Shown one piece after another: positions 5,907 to 11,876 of a DNA stretch of 11,876 nt (positions are counted from its first letter, which is position 1; the number at the start of each line of letters is the position of its first letter). The position numbers and the translations under genes are program-made. The notes under the pieces were generated by a model. That model worked only from the letters and a program-made list of their open reading frames with translations, ran no database searches and was not told the DNA's origin. The stretch covers positions 1-11,876 of the forward strand of contig CACXNN010000031.1 in the NCBI GenBank assembly GCA_902768995.1, read 5' to 3'. The stretch comes from an uncultured Eubacteriales bacterium. Lineage in GTDB: Bacteria; Bacillota; Clostridia; Christensenellales; CAG-138.

Positions 5907-7127
5907 ATGAACTATAAGATCGTCGCCGTCGCCATCCTGTGCGCGGTATACCTGTACGGGTTGGCATTGGACATCCTCCGCGCTCGCTCCGCCCGGAACC
6001 CCATCCCTAAGAACGTGGCGGACGTGTACGACAGGGACACCTATCTGAAGTGGAAGGCCTATCATGGGGAAAAGGTCCGCTTCGGCATGCTCTCCGCCGC
6101 GGCCGGCTTCGTCATCGACCTCGTATTGATCCTGACCAACGCCTACGCCGCCTTCGCCAGGCTGTTCCCCCGGAACGACTGGTGGCAGCTGTTCGCGGTG
6201 ATGCTCCTCAGCGCTCTGGCGACCCTGCCCCTCATCCCCTTCGCCTGGTACGACACCATGCACATCGAGGAGAAGTACGGCTTCAATCGCACCCAGGCCA
6301 AGACCTTCGCCGGGGACAAGGTCAAGGAGTTCCTCCTGCAGTTCGGGCTCATGATAGGCCTCGCCTCCATGGTCATGGGCCTCCACAAGAGCTTCGGGGA
6401 CTGGCTGATCCTGGCCTTCGCCGTGTTCGCCACGTTGTTCCTGCTGTTCATCACCTTCCTCTACCCCTTCTTCAGCCGGATCTTCAACAAGTTCACGCCC
6501 CTCGAGGACGGGGAATTGAAGGAGGGCATCACCGCCCTGCTGGAGAAGAACGGGTACAAGGTCCGGGCCATCCAGGTCATGGACGCCTCCCGCCGGTCCA
6601 CCAAGTCCAACGCCTACTTCACGGGCTTCGGGAAGATGAAGACCATCGTCCTCTACGACACCCTGGTGGCGGCCATGACCACCGACGAGATTTTGGCCGT
6701 CTTCGCCCACGAGATGGGCCACGGCCTCCACAGGGATACCCTGAAGAACCACATCCTGACCTTCCTGCAGATGCTGGTGCTGGGCCTCTTGGCCTGGGCT
6801 ACCCTCCGGCACCCGGAGATCTTCCGGCCCTTCGGCTTCGAGGGGGTGAACTACGGCTTCGCGGTGCTGCTCATGATGTCCGTGGAGTTCGCCCTGATCG
6901 CGCCCCTCTTCGGCCTGGTCATGAGCTGGTTCTCCCGCCGGGCGGAGTACCGGGCGGACCAGCAGGCGGTGAAGGAGGGCTACGGCCCCGCCCTCGTCAG
7001 CGCCCTCAAGAAGCTGGCGAAGGAGAACTTCTCCGACCTGTCCCCGTCCCCCGTCCTGGTGGCTTTGGAGTATTCCCACCCCACGCTGAGCCAGCGGATC
7101 GACGCCATCGAGGCGGCCGAAAAATAA
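5907..7127 (+). CDS. M48-family (Ste24/CAAX prenyl protease 1-like) membrane metallopeptidase
   Basis: This 406-residue polytopic membrane protein carries the zinc motif HEMGH (His268, Glu269, His272) and the third ligand Glu347 in AEYRAD. Ste24-specific landmarks are EEKYGFNRTQ (121-130), SRRSTKSNAYFTGFGK (228-243), IVLYDTL (247-253) and the C-terminal SHPTLSQRI (390-398). Membrane helices are visible at about 4-22, 60-80, 95-113, 143-160, 165-190, 284-300 and 316-340. In eukaryotes Ste24 cleaves prenylated CAAX proteins. Bacterial homologues occur widely without known prenylated substrates and may serve membrane-protein quality control (inference). Two adjacent lipoprotein genes upstream make an envelope function likely. 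The start follows a modest ribosome binding site (GGGAAGA, 5894-5900). It lies 46 bases after the deacetylase gene and is probably the last gene of the operon. Confidence 0.93.
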   Translation: MNYKIVAVAILCAVYLYGLALDILRARSARNPIPKNVADVYDRDTYLKWKAYHGEKVRFGMLSAAAGFVIDLVLILTNAYAAFARLFPRNDWWQLFAVMLLSALATLPLIPFAWYDTMHIEEKYGFNRTQAKTFAGDKVKEFLLQFGLMIGLASMVMGLHKSFGDWLILAFAVFATLFLLFITFLYPFFSRIFNKFTPLEDGELKEGITALLEKNGYKVRAIQVMDASRRSTKSNAYFTGFGKMKTIVLYDTLVAAMTTDEILAVFAHEMGHGLHRDTLKNHILTFLQMLVLGLLAWATLRHPEIFRPFGFEGVNYGFAVLLMMSVEFALIAPLFGLVMSWFSRRAEYRADQQAVKEGYGPALVSALKKLAKENFSDLSPSPVLVALEYSHPTLSQRIDAIEAAEK

Positions 7128-7147
7128 ACCATAGCAAGCATATGAAA

Positions 7148-7175
7148 CAGGCGCGGAAGGTGACTTCCGCGCCTG
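7148..7175. terminator. bidirectional hairpin terminator between convergent genes
   Basis: A perfect 12-bp inverted repeat (CAGGCGCGGAAG and its complement CTTCCGCGCCTG) with a four-base GTGA loop lies between the M48 protease stop and the 3' end of the OppDF gene. It is followed by ATTTG on the plus strand and TTTCAT on the minus strand. The uridine tracts are short, so it is a moderate terminator on either strand, but position and GC-rich stem fit a shared terminator for the convergent operons. Confidence 0.75.
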
Positions 7176-7202
7176 ATTTGTCGTGGGGGTAAGGGATCGG
7201 CC

Positions 7203-9266
7203 TTAGAGCCCGATCTCCTTGCGATAGCCGTCCATTTCCTCGGAGTTGCCGTAGACGAAGTGGTCGGGCAGGATCTCCACCCATTTGGGGCCTTCCTTAT
7301 CGTAGTGATGGACGCTGGGATCGTACACCAGCAGTTTCTTGGACCGCTCGATATAGGGGTTGGGATTGGGCACGGCGGACAGCAGCGCCTTGGTGTAGGG
7401 GTGCAGCGGGTGGGCGAACAGCTCCTCCGCCTCGGCCAGCTCCACGATGCGCCCCTTGTGGATGACCGCGATCCGGTCCGAAATGAAGCGGACCACGCTC
7501 AGGTCGTGGGCGATGAACAGGTAGGTGAGGCCGCGGCTCTTCTTGAGGTCGTTCAGCAGGTTCAGCACCTGGGCCCGGATGGACACGTCCAACGCGGAGA
7601 TGGGCTCGTCCGCCACGATGAACTCGGGCTCCATGATCAGGCTTCGGGCGATGCCGATGCGCTGGCGCTGGCCGCCGGAGAACTCGTGGGGGAAGCGGCT
7701 GGAGAACTCAGACAGCAATCCCACCTCCTGGAGGGCCTGCTGGACCTTGTCCTGCCGATCGTGCTCGTCCTTGTACAGATGGTAGTTGATGAGACCTTCG
7801 GACACGATGTAGTCCACCTTAGCCCGCTCGTTCAGGGAGGCCATGGGGTCCTGGAAGATCATCTGCATGGAGCGGATCACCTTGGTGTCCATCTCCCGGC
7901 TGATCTTGCCGCTGATCCGCTCGCCCTTGAAGAGCACCTCGCCGCTGGTGATGGGGTTGATGCGCACGATGGCACGGCCGATGGTGGTCTTGCCGCTGCC
8001 GCTCTCGCCCACCAGGGAGAAGGTCTCGCCCTTGTAGATCTTGAAGTTCACGTCGTCCACGGCCACGAACTTTTTGCGGCCCGTGCCGAAGGTGACCTGC
8101 ATGTTCTTGACCTCGATCAGGGTCTCCCGATTGGGGTCCAGATGGGGGTGATAGGCGTTGGGGTCCGTGCCGTTGCTCTTGAGGCTGATCTCGGAGAGCC
8201 GGCTGATGGAATCAGGCTGCTCCACCTTGGGGGCCCGATGGTCCCGGAGCCAGGATTTCACGGTGTGGGTGCCCGTCACCTCGTACATGGGGGGCTCTTC
8301 CAGGAAGTCGATGTTCAAGGCGTGCTTGTTGCGGGGCGCGAAGGCGTCGCCCTGGATCTTGTTGAACAGGCTGGGGGGCGTACCGTCGATGGCGGGGAGC
8401 TTCTCGCCCTTCACGCCCAGCTGAGGCAGGGCGGACAGCAGGGCCCAGGTGTAGGGGTGCTGCGGGTCGAAGAACACCTCGTTGGCCATGCCGATCTCGA
8501 TGATCTGGCCGCCGTACATCACCGCCACCCGGTCGGCCACGTTGGCGACGACGCCTAGGTCGTGGGTGATGTAGATGATGGTCATGTTCTGTTCCTTCTG
8601 GAGGCGGCGGATCAGGTCCAGGATCTGGGCCTGGATCGTCACGTCCAGAGCCGTGGTGGGCTCGTCGCAGATCAGGATCTGGGGCCGGCAGGCCACGGCG
8701 ATGGCGATGACCACGCGCTGACGCATGCCGCCGGAGAACTCGTGGGGGTACTGCTTGTAGCGGCGCTCCGGATCGGGGATGCCCACCGCGTTCAGGATGC
8801 GGTAGACCTCCTCCCGGGCGGCCTTGCCCTTGAGGCCCTGATGCAGCTCCACGCTCTCCTGGATCTGGTAGCCGATGGTCTTCAGGGGGTTCAGACTGGT
8901 CATGGGGTCCTGAGTGACCATGGCGATCTTCTTGCCGCGGATGCGCAGCCAGTCCTTCTCGGTGAACTTGGTCAAGTCCTCGCCCTCATACATGATGGAG
9001 CCGTTGGTGATGCTGCCGTTCTTATCCAGCATGCCCACGAAGCACTTGGTGAACACGCTCTTGCCGGAGCCGGATTCGCCCACGATGGCCAGGGTCTCGC
9101 CCTCGTACAGGTCCAAAGAGGTGCGCCGGATGGCGACCAGCTTCTTGCCGCGGAGGGAGAAGGTCACTTCCACGTCCCGGGCGGAAAGGATGGGCTCCTG
9201 GGCCAGGATCTTCTTGGCGCGCTCGTCGAAATCGATGGTGTTGAGCTTGTTGGTCATTTCACTCAT
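7203..9266 (-). CDS. oppD-oppF: fused OppD-OppF oligopeptide ABC transporter ATP-binding protein
   Basis: This single 687-residue chain holds two complete ABC ATPase domains, the two cytoplasmic motors of an oligopeptide importer. Domain 1 (about 25-275) has Walker A GESGSGKS (63-70), Q-loop Gln119, signature FSGG (177-180), Walker B ending in Asp201-Glu202 and switch His235. An OppD-type C-terminal extension (about 280-347) follows, in which the cysteines often found there are replaced: GDAFAPRN, NID and KSWL. A linker leads to domain 2 (about 383-630): Walker A GESGSGKT (420-427), Gln472, FSGGQ (529-533), Asp553-Glu554 and His587, then an OppF-like tail (VEILPDHFVYGN). All catalytic residues are intact in both halves. 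The ATG at 9266 follows AAAGGAGGG, which includes the oppC stop codon. In many Firmicutes the two ATPases are separate proteins; fused forms are known, for example, in proteobacterial GsiA and YejF. Confidence 0.95.
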   Translation of the reverse strand: MSEMTNKLNTIDFDERAKKILAQEPILSARDVEVTFSLRGKKLVAIRRTSLDLYEGETLAIVGESGSGKSVFTKCFVGMLDKNGSITNGSIMYEGEDLTKFTEKDWLRIRGKKIAMVTQDPMTSLNPLKTIGYQIQESVELHQGLKGKAAREEVYRILNAVGIPDPERRYKQYPHEFSGGMRQRVVIAIAVACRPQILICDEPTTALDVTIQAQILDLIRRLQKEQNMTIIYITHDLGVVANVADRVAVMYGGQIIEIGMANEVFFDPQHPYTWALLSALPQLGVKGEKLPAIDGTPPSLFNKIQGDAFAPRNKHALNIDFLEEPPMYEVTGTHTVKSWLRDHRAPKVEQPDSISRLSEISLKSNGTDPNAYHPHLDPNRETLIEVKNMQVTFGTGRKKFVAVDDVNFKIYKGETFSLVGESGSGKTTIGRAIVRINPITSGEVLFKGERISGKISREMDTKVIRSMQMIFQDPMASLNERAKVDYIVSEGLINYHLYKDEHDRQDKVQQALQEVGLLSEFSSRFPHEFSGGQRQRIGIARSLIMEPEFIVADEPISALDVSIRAQVLNLLNDLKKSRGLTYLFIAHDLSVVRFISDRIAVIHKGRIVELAEAEELFAHPLHPYTKALLSAVPNPNPYIERSKKLLVYDPSVHHYDKEGPKWVEILPDHFVYGNSEEMDGYRKEIGL

Positions 9267-9281
9267 GTTCCGCGCCCTCCT

Positions 9282-10331
9282 TTACACGTGGTTCCGGGGG
9301 TCACAGGCGTCGGAGAACGCATTGCCCACCAGGTAGAATGTGATGGTGATGATGGAAACGATGGCCGCCGGGAACCACAGCGTGAACGTAGCCCGCGGGA
9401 ACACGGCCCGGGCGGCGGACAGCAGGTTGCCCAGGGAGGGCACCATGATATCCATCAGGCCCAGGTAGGTGAGGGTGACCTCGTACGCGATGGTGGTGGG
9501 GATGGCCAAGGCAAGGCGCAGGATGATGACGCTGACGAGATAGGGGAAGATGTTCCGATAGAGGATGCGGCCCAGCCGGGTGCCGAGACACCGGGAGGCC
9601 AGGTTGTACTCTCTGTCGCGGTACATGAACACCAGGTTGCGCACGTTTCGGGCCGTGGCCAGCCATCCGAAGGCCACCATGGCGATGCCCATGGTCAGCA
9701 TGGTCTTGCCCACCATCAGGGCGATAAGGGTCATGTAGATGATGGTCGGCACGTTGTCGATCAGGTTATAGAGCTCCGTGAAGAACCGATCCAGTTTCCG
9801 CACGTAGCCCCAAATGAGGCCGATGACCACGCCCAGGCTGATCTGGCCCAGGGACACCAGCACGGCCAGCAGGATGGAGGCGCGGGTGGCGTACCACACC
9901 TGGGCCCAGTAGTCCTGGCCGATGGCGTTGGTGCCGAACCAGTACTCGCTGTTGGGGGTGATGTACATGCGGTTGATGGGGTCGGGCGCCATGTGGATGT
10001 CGTATTTGCCGATGGCGCTGGCCACGAAGGTGAAGATGAACAGCAGGAGGAACATGATGGACATGATCACCGCCGGCTTCTTCTTCAAAAAGTTGGCCCA
10101 CACGCTCCTCCAGTAGGAGTAGTTGGAGTAGCCGATCTTCTCGGCGGCCATGGCGTTGTACTCCGCGAACTCGAAGAGCTGGTCCTCCGGCATCTGGCTG
10201 CGGGACTTGGGGTATTCCCGGCCCCGGGGCCGCTCCCGATTGGGATCGGTATCCACTTTGTCCGGGTTGACGGTCATATTGACCACAGGCGCTTCCGCTT
10301 CCTGTACGGTTTTCTTTTCCTGCGTATCCAT
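9282..10331 (-). CDS. oppC: oligopeptide ABC transporter permease OppC
   Basis: This 349-residue inner-membrane permease subunit pairs with OppB to form the peptide channel. A long cytoplasmic N-terminal region (1-85, containing SRSQMPEDQLFEFAEYNAMA and GYSNYSYW) precedes the first membrane helix (about 88-107). The family landmarks are FGTNAIGQD (132-140; canonical LGTDxxGRD), the EAA-type coupling loop EYNLASRCLGTRLG (241-254) that docks on the ATPase, and the terminal GNAFSDACDPR (336-346). Its ATG overlaps the oppB stop by one base (TAATG), with AAAGGGGG as ribosome binding site, and its own stop lies in the ribosome binding site of the ATPase gene. Translation of the three genes is thus closely coupled. 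The gene appears intact. Confidence 0.95.
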   Translation of the reverse strand: MDTQEKKTVQEAEAPVVNMTVNPDKVDTDPNRERPRGREYPKSRSQMPEDQLFEFAEYNAMAAEKIGYSNYSYWRSVWANFLKKKPAVIMSIMFLLLFIFTFVASAIGKYDIHMAPDPINRMYITPNSEYWFGTNAIGQDYWAQVWYATRASILLAVLVSLGQISLGVVIGLIWGYVRKLDRFFTELYNLIDNVPTIIYMTLIALMVGKTMLTMGIAMVAFGWLATARNVRNLVFMYRDREYNLASRCLGTRLGRILYRNIFPYLVSVIILRLALAIPTTIAYEVTLTYLGLMDIMVPSLGNLLSAARAVFPRATFTLWFPAAIVSIITITFYLVGNAFSDACDPRNHV

Positions 10332-11527
10332 TAGCGCACATCCCCCTTTCCGGTCAGTTTGATCCTGGGATCGATCAGCGTCATGAGCAAATCGCCCAGG
10401 AACACGCCGAAGATGCCCATGGTGGCGTACAGCAGCACGATGCCCTGGACCAGGTTCAGGTCATACCGGCTGATGGCCGTGGTCAGCTCGACCAGGTTCA
10501 GGTCATACCGGCTGATGGCCGTGGTCAGCTCCGGGCCCATGCCGGGCACGGCGAAGAAGGTCTCCACCAGGAGCGAGCCGCCCACCGTCAGCAGGATGGA
10601 GTAGGGCAGGTACTGGGCCAGAGGCACGAAGGCGTTCTTCAGCACGTGGCGGAACATGACCTTCCGATCGCTGAGGCCCTTGAGCTTGGCCAGGCGGATG
10701 TAATCCTTGTTCAGCTCGTCCACCATGTACCGGCGGGTCCAGATCATGTAGTTGGCGGTGGAGGCCACGGACAGGCAGACCGCCGGCAGCACCATGGTGA
10801 GCCAGGGCTTGGGCGCCGTGGCGTCGTACCGCATGGGGAGCTTGAAGAACGTGGCGCCGGCGATCATGATGATGGTGTAGATGACCAGACGGGGCACGGC
10901 GTTGGCGATGACGGTGTAGGCGGTGCCGATGTGATCGAAGAGCTTATCCTTGTAGATGGCCTGGAGCACGCCCAGCACCACGCCCAGCACCAGGGAGATG
11001 GCCAGGGAGAGGAGACCGATCTTCATGGAAACGGTCATCTTTTTGGCGATCACTTCCGTGACGTACTGGTTCTTCTCGAGGCGGATGCTCTTGCCCAGGT
11101 TGAACTTCACCTTGGTATGATAGGTCTCCTTCAGCTGACCGAAGGGGTTTTCACCGGTCTTGAGCTTCTTCGACAGATAGGAGAACAGGTTCATGGGCTC
11201 GATGGATTTCACTTCCTTGCCCTTGTCGTTGAACACCCGCACCTGCAGCATGTCGCGGAAGAAATCGCCCAGCTGGGCCAGCACGGAGCGGTTCGTATAG
11301 CCTGTGCCCTTGACCGCCAGCTCGTTTTCCCGGCAGGCCGGACAGGCCTCCCCGTTCACGAGACCCGTGCCCTCGCAGGTGGGACAGATCTGCATCAGGC
11401 CCAATCGCTCCAGCTTGGCGTACTTTTGCGTCTCGGTGAATTTTATCAATTCATCCTCGGTAAAGAAATAGTCGCTTGGCATGAGTCGCAGCAGACCGAA
11501 TACCACGCAAACGACCAGCAAAATCAC
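10331..11527 (-). CDS. oppB: oligopeptide ABC transporter permease OppB (5' frameshift and internal duplication)
   Basis: This frame reads from a GTG at 11527 and gives 398 residues of the OppB permease. It has a first membrane helix (2-17), a large extracytoplasmic loop (about 18-164) carrying CPTCEGTG and CPAC (Cys48, 51, 62, 65), further helices from about 165 on, a coupling loop containing KDYIRLAKLKGLSDRKV (274-290), VPGMG (327-331) and a C-terminal LIDPRIKL. Two anomalies stand out. The GTG has no ribosome binding site, while an ATG at 11553 with GGAGGGG encodes MVKYIIKRW, the kind of N-terminus OppB proteins have, and then meets TGA in the other frame. A single missing G would join them. 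Residues 333-346 are repeated exactly as 347-360. Identity as OppB is firm; whether it is functional is open. Confidence 0.85.
   Translation of the reverse strand: MILLVVCVVFGLLRLMPSDYFFTEDELIKFTETQKYAKLERLGLMQICPTCEGTGLVNGEACPACRENELAVKGTGYTNRSVLAQLGDFFRDMLQVRVFNDKGKEVKSIEPMNLFSYLSKKLKTGENPFGQLKETYHTKVKFNLGKSIRLEKNQYVTEVIAKKMTVSMKIGLLSLAISLVLGVVLGVLQAIYKDKLFDHIGTAYTVIANAVPRLVIYTIIMIAGATFFKLPMRYDATAPKPWLTMVLPAVCLSVASTANYMIWTRRYMVDELNKDYIRLAKLKGLSDRKVMFRHVLKNAFVPLAQYLPYSILLTVGGSLLVETFFAVPGMGPELTTAISRYDLNLVELTTAISRYDLNLVQGIVLLYATMGIFGVFLGDLLMTLIDPRIKLTGKGDVR
10448..10531 (-). repeat. perfect 42-bp tandem duplication inside oppB
   Basis: Positions 10448-10489 and 10490-10531 are identical base for base, including third codon positions. 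Each copy encodes ELTTAISRYDLNLV, so the duplication adds 14 residues in frame. Typical OppB proteins have one such stretch between the PGMG motif and the VQG that begins the last helix, so one copy is extra. Confidence 0.97.
11333..11386 (-). other. four-cysteine zinc-finger-like motif in the OppB external loop
   Basis: Codons for Cys48, Cys51, Cys62 and Cys65 form CxxC-x10-CxxC. The first half, CPTCEGTG, fits the DnaJ-type CxxCxGxG pattern. By OppB topology this loop follows helix 1 and lies outside the cytoplasmic membrane. Metal binding or disulfide formation is inferred only. Confidence 0.6.
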
Positions 11528-11553
11528 CAGCGTTTAATGATGTATTTTACCAT
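11524..11553 (-). pseudogene. oppB: displaced OppB N-terminus (MVKYIIKRW then TGA)
   Basis: On the minus strand GGAGGGG (11565-11559) is well placed before the ATG at 11553. Nine codons give MVKYIIKRW, with the positively charged cytoplasmic N-terminus expected ahead of OppB helix 1, and then TGA. The GTG that opens the downstream frame overlaps this TGA as GTGA. One additional G in the TGG would restore a continuous frame, with Val following Trp. It could alternatively act as a short coupled leader ORF that hands ribosomes to the GTG. Confidence 0.7.
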
Positions 11554-11603
11554 GCACTCCCCTCCATCTCTTCAAGATTTCATCCACGGGTCCCTTTTCG
11601 GAG

Positions 11604-11649
11604 TCCCGATGAAAGCCGCGACGGGCCGCCTTCGCGGCTTTCATCGGGA
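11604..11649. repeat. perfect 18-bp inverted repeat (hairpin) upstream of oppB
   Basis: TCCCGATGAAAGCCGCGA at 11604-11621 is exactly complementary to 11632-11649, with a ten-base loop (CGGGCCGCCT). There is no uridine tract on the minus-strand side, so it does not look like a simple terminator of oppA. It could be an mRNA-stabilising or processing hairpin, or an extragenic palindromic element. Confidence 0.85.
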
Positions 11650-11659
11650 TTCACATTCC

Positions 11660-11706
11660 TTCTAAAAGAAACTTCCGGGGCAGTCCTATGGGGCCGCCCC
11701 GGAAGT
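11660..11706 (-). terminator. intrinsic terminator after oppA
   Basis: On the minus strand an 11-bp GC-rich stem (ACTTCCGGGGC pairing with GCCCCGGAAGT, 11706-11696 with 11681-11671, loop of 14 bases) is followed directly by TTTCTTTTAGA. It lies about 70 bases after the oppA stop, as expected for a Rho-independent terminator or partial attenuator of the opp operon. Confidence 0.8.
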
Positions 11707-11777
11707 GTCGTTCAGGTCTGATCGGAATTGGTCAAAACCGTATCAGTCTTGCCCGGCCTTTACCGGAAGTAAGGTGC

Positions 11778-11876
11778 TTACTCAGCGTTGTAGGCGGCGG
11801 CGTTGGCGTTCATTTCCTCGGTGGTGTAGGGGGTCTCGCTGGTCTCCCAATCCACGTAGCGGTACGCCTGCATGCC
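11778..11876 (-). CDS. oppA: C-terminal end of an oligopeptide-binding lipoprotein (OppA-like), partial
   Basis: An open frame enters from the window edge and ends at TAA (11780-11778), giving the last 32 residues (GMQAYRYVDWETSETPYTTE...AAAYNAE). Its position directly upstream of oppB-oppC-oppDF, followed by a terminator, is where the substrate-binding subunit normally lies. The fragment is too short for a domain assignment, so OppA is an inference from context. Confidence 0.6.
   Translation of the reverse strand, partial: GMQAYRYVDWETSETPYTTEEMNANAAAYNAE

Larger units (their letters stand above)
11554..11777 (-). other. oppA-oppB intergenic region with two hairpins
   Basis: This 224-base stretch between the oppA stop and the oppB ATG contains an intrinsic terminator and a long perfect hairpin (listed separately), plus the oppB ribosome binding site at its end. 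I see no convincing -35/-10 pair in it, so oppB is probably expressed by readthrough past the terminator. That would give more OppA than channel subunits, as is usual for binding-protein importers (inference). Confidence 0.6.

Noticed and set aside
4586..7079. Long minus-strand open frames opposite the deacetylase and M48 genes
   Set aside because: They have repetitive composition, no ribosome binding sites and no motifs, and the plus-strand genes there are unambiguous.
8562..10334. 590-codon plus-strand open frame antisense to oppC and the ATPase gene
   Set aside because: It is His/Gly/Asp-rich with no domain and runs opposite clearly coding sequence with all catalytic motifs; it is a codon-bias shadow.
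10448..10531. CRISPR-like or mobile-element origin of the repeated block
   Set aside because: There are only two directly abutting copies without spacers, coding and in frame; this is a plain tandem duplication.
11524..11529. TGA in oppB read as an amino acid (alternative genetic code)
   Set aside because: Reading through TGA does not restore the OppB sequence; the frame itself must change. Several genes here also end properly at TGA.
11524..11540. Programmed ribosomal frameshift at the oppB start
   Set aside because: There is no slippery heptamer or nearby downstream stimulatory structure that I can see; a base deletion or GTGA reinitiation is simpler.

Overview
The window looks like a chromosomal segment of a GC-rich Gram-positive bacterium of the Clostridia/Firmicutes type, perhaps an uncultured gut or rumen lineage. 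The evidence is a walJ-rlmH pair, an ECF-type S-component membrane protein, lipoproteins with Thr/Pro/Ala/Glu-rich spacers, an oligopeptide (Opp) transporter resembling the Firmicutes subfamily, and strong AGGAGG-type ribosome binding sites. GC content is roughly 60% or a little more by eye. The taxonomic assignment is inference; there is no rRNA gene here.

Layout. (1) Positions 1-1335, minus strand: ispE (isoprenoid precursor kinase) followed by an ECF S-component whose ribosome binding site contains the ispE stop codon. A further minus-strand gene may start in the last bases at position 10. (2) Positions 1336-1421: a short divergent promoter region with an extended -10 element on each strand. 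The ispE element sits so close to its ATG that ispE is predicted to be leaderless. (3) Positions 1422-7127, plus strand: a five-gene run of walJ (MBL-fold hydrolase), rlmH (23S rRNA methyltransferase), a DUF885 putative metallopeptidase lipoprotein, a NodB-type polysaccharide deacetylase lipoprotein and a Ste24/M48 membrane protease. It ends at a hairpin at 7148-7175 between convergent genes. (4) Positions 7203-11876, minus strand: an oligopeptide ABC transporter operon read as oppA (only its last 32 codons are present), oppB, oppC and a single-chain OppD-OppF ATPase. A terminator and a second long perfect hairpin separate oppA from oppB.

The plus-strand group looks like a cell-envelope and housekeeping operon: two lipoproteins that act outside the membrane plus an integral-membrane protease. 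The minus-strand group should form one peptide importer, with OppA as receptor, OppB/OppC as the channel and OppDF as a fused ATPase pair.

The most unusual locus is oppB. Its natural start (ATG at 11553, with a good ribosome binding site) is separated from the body of the gene by an apparent one-base deletion. It also carries a perfect 42-bp in-frame tandem duplication, and it encodes a four-cysteine zinc-finger-like insert in the extracytoplasmic loop. Either oppB is beginning to decay or vary, or the sequence carries errors. I did not find a convincing wholly new multi-gene system in this window.
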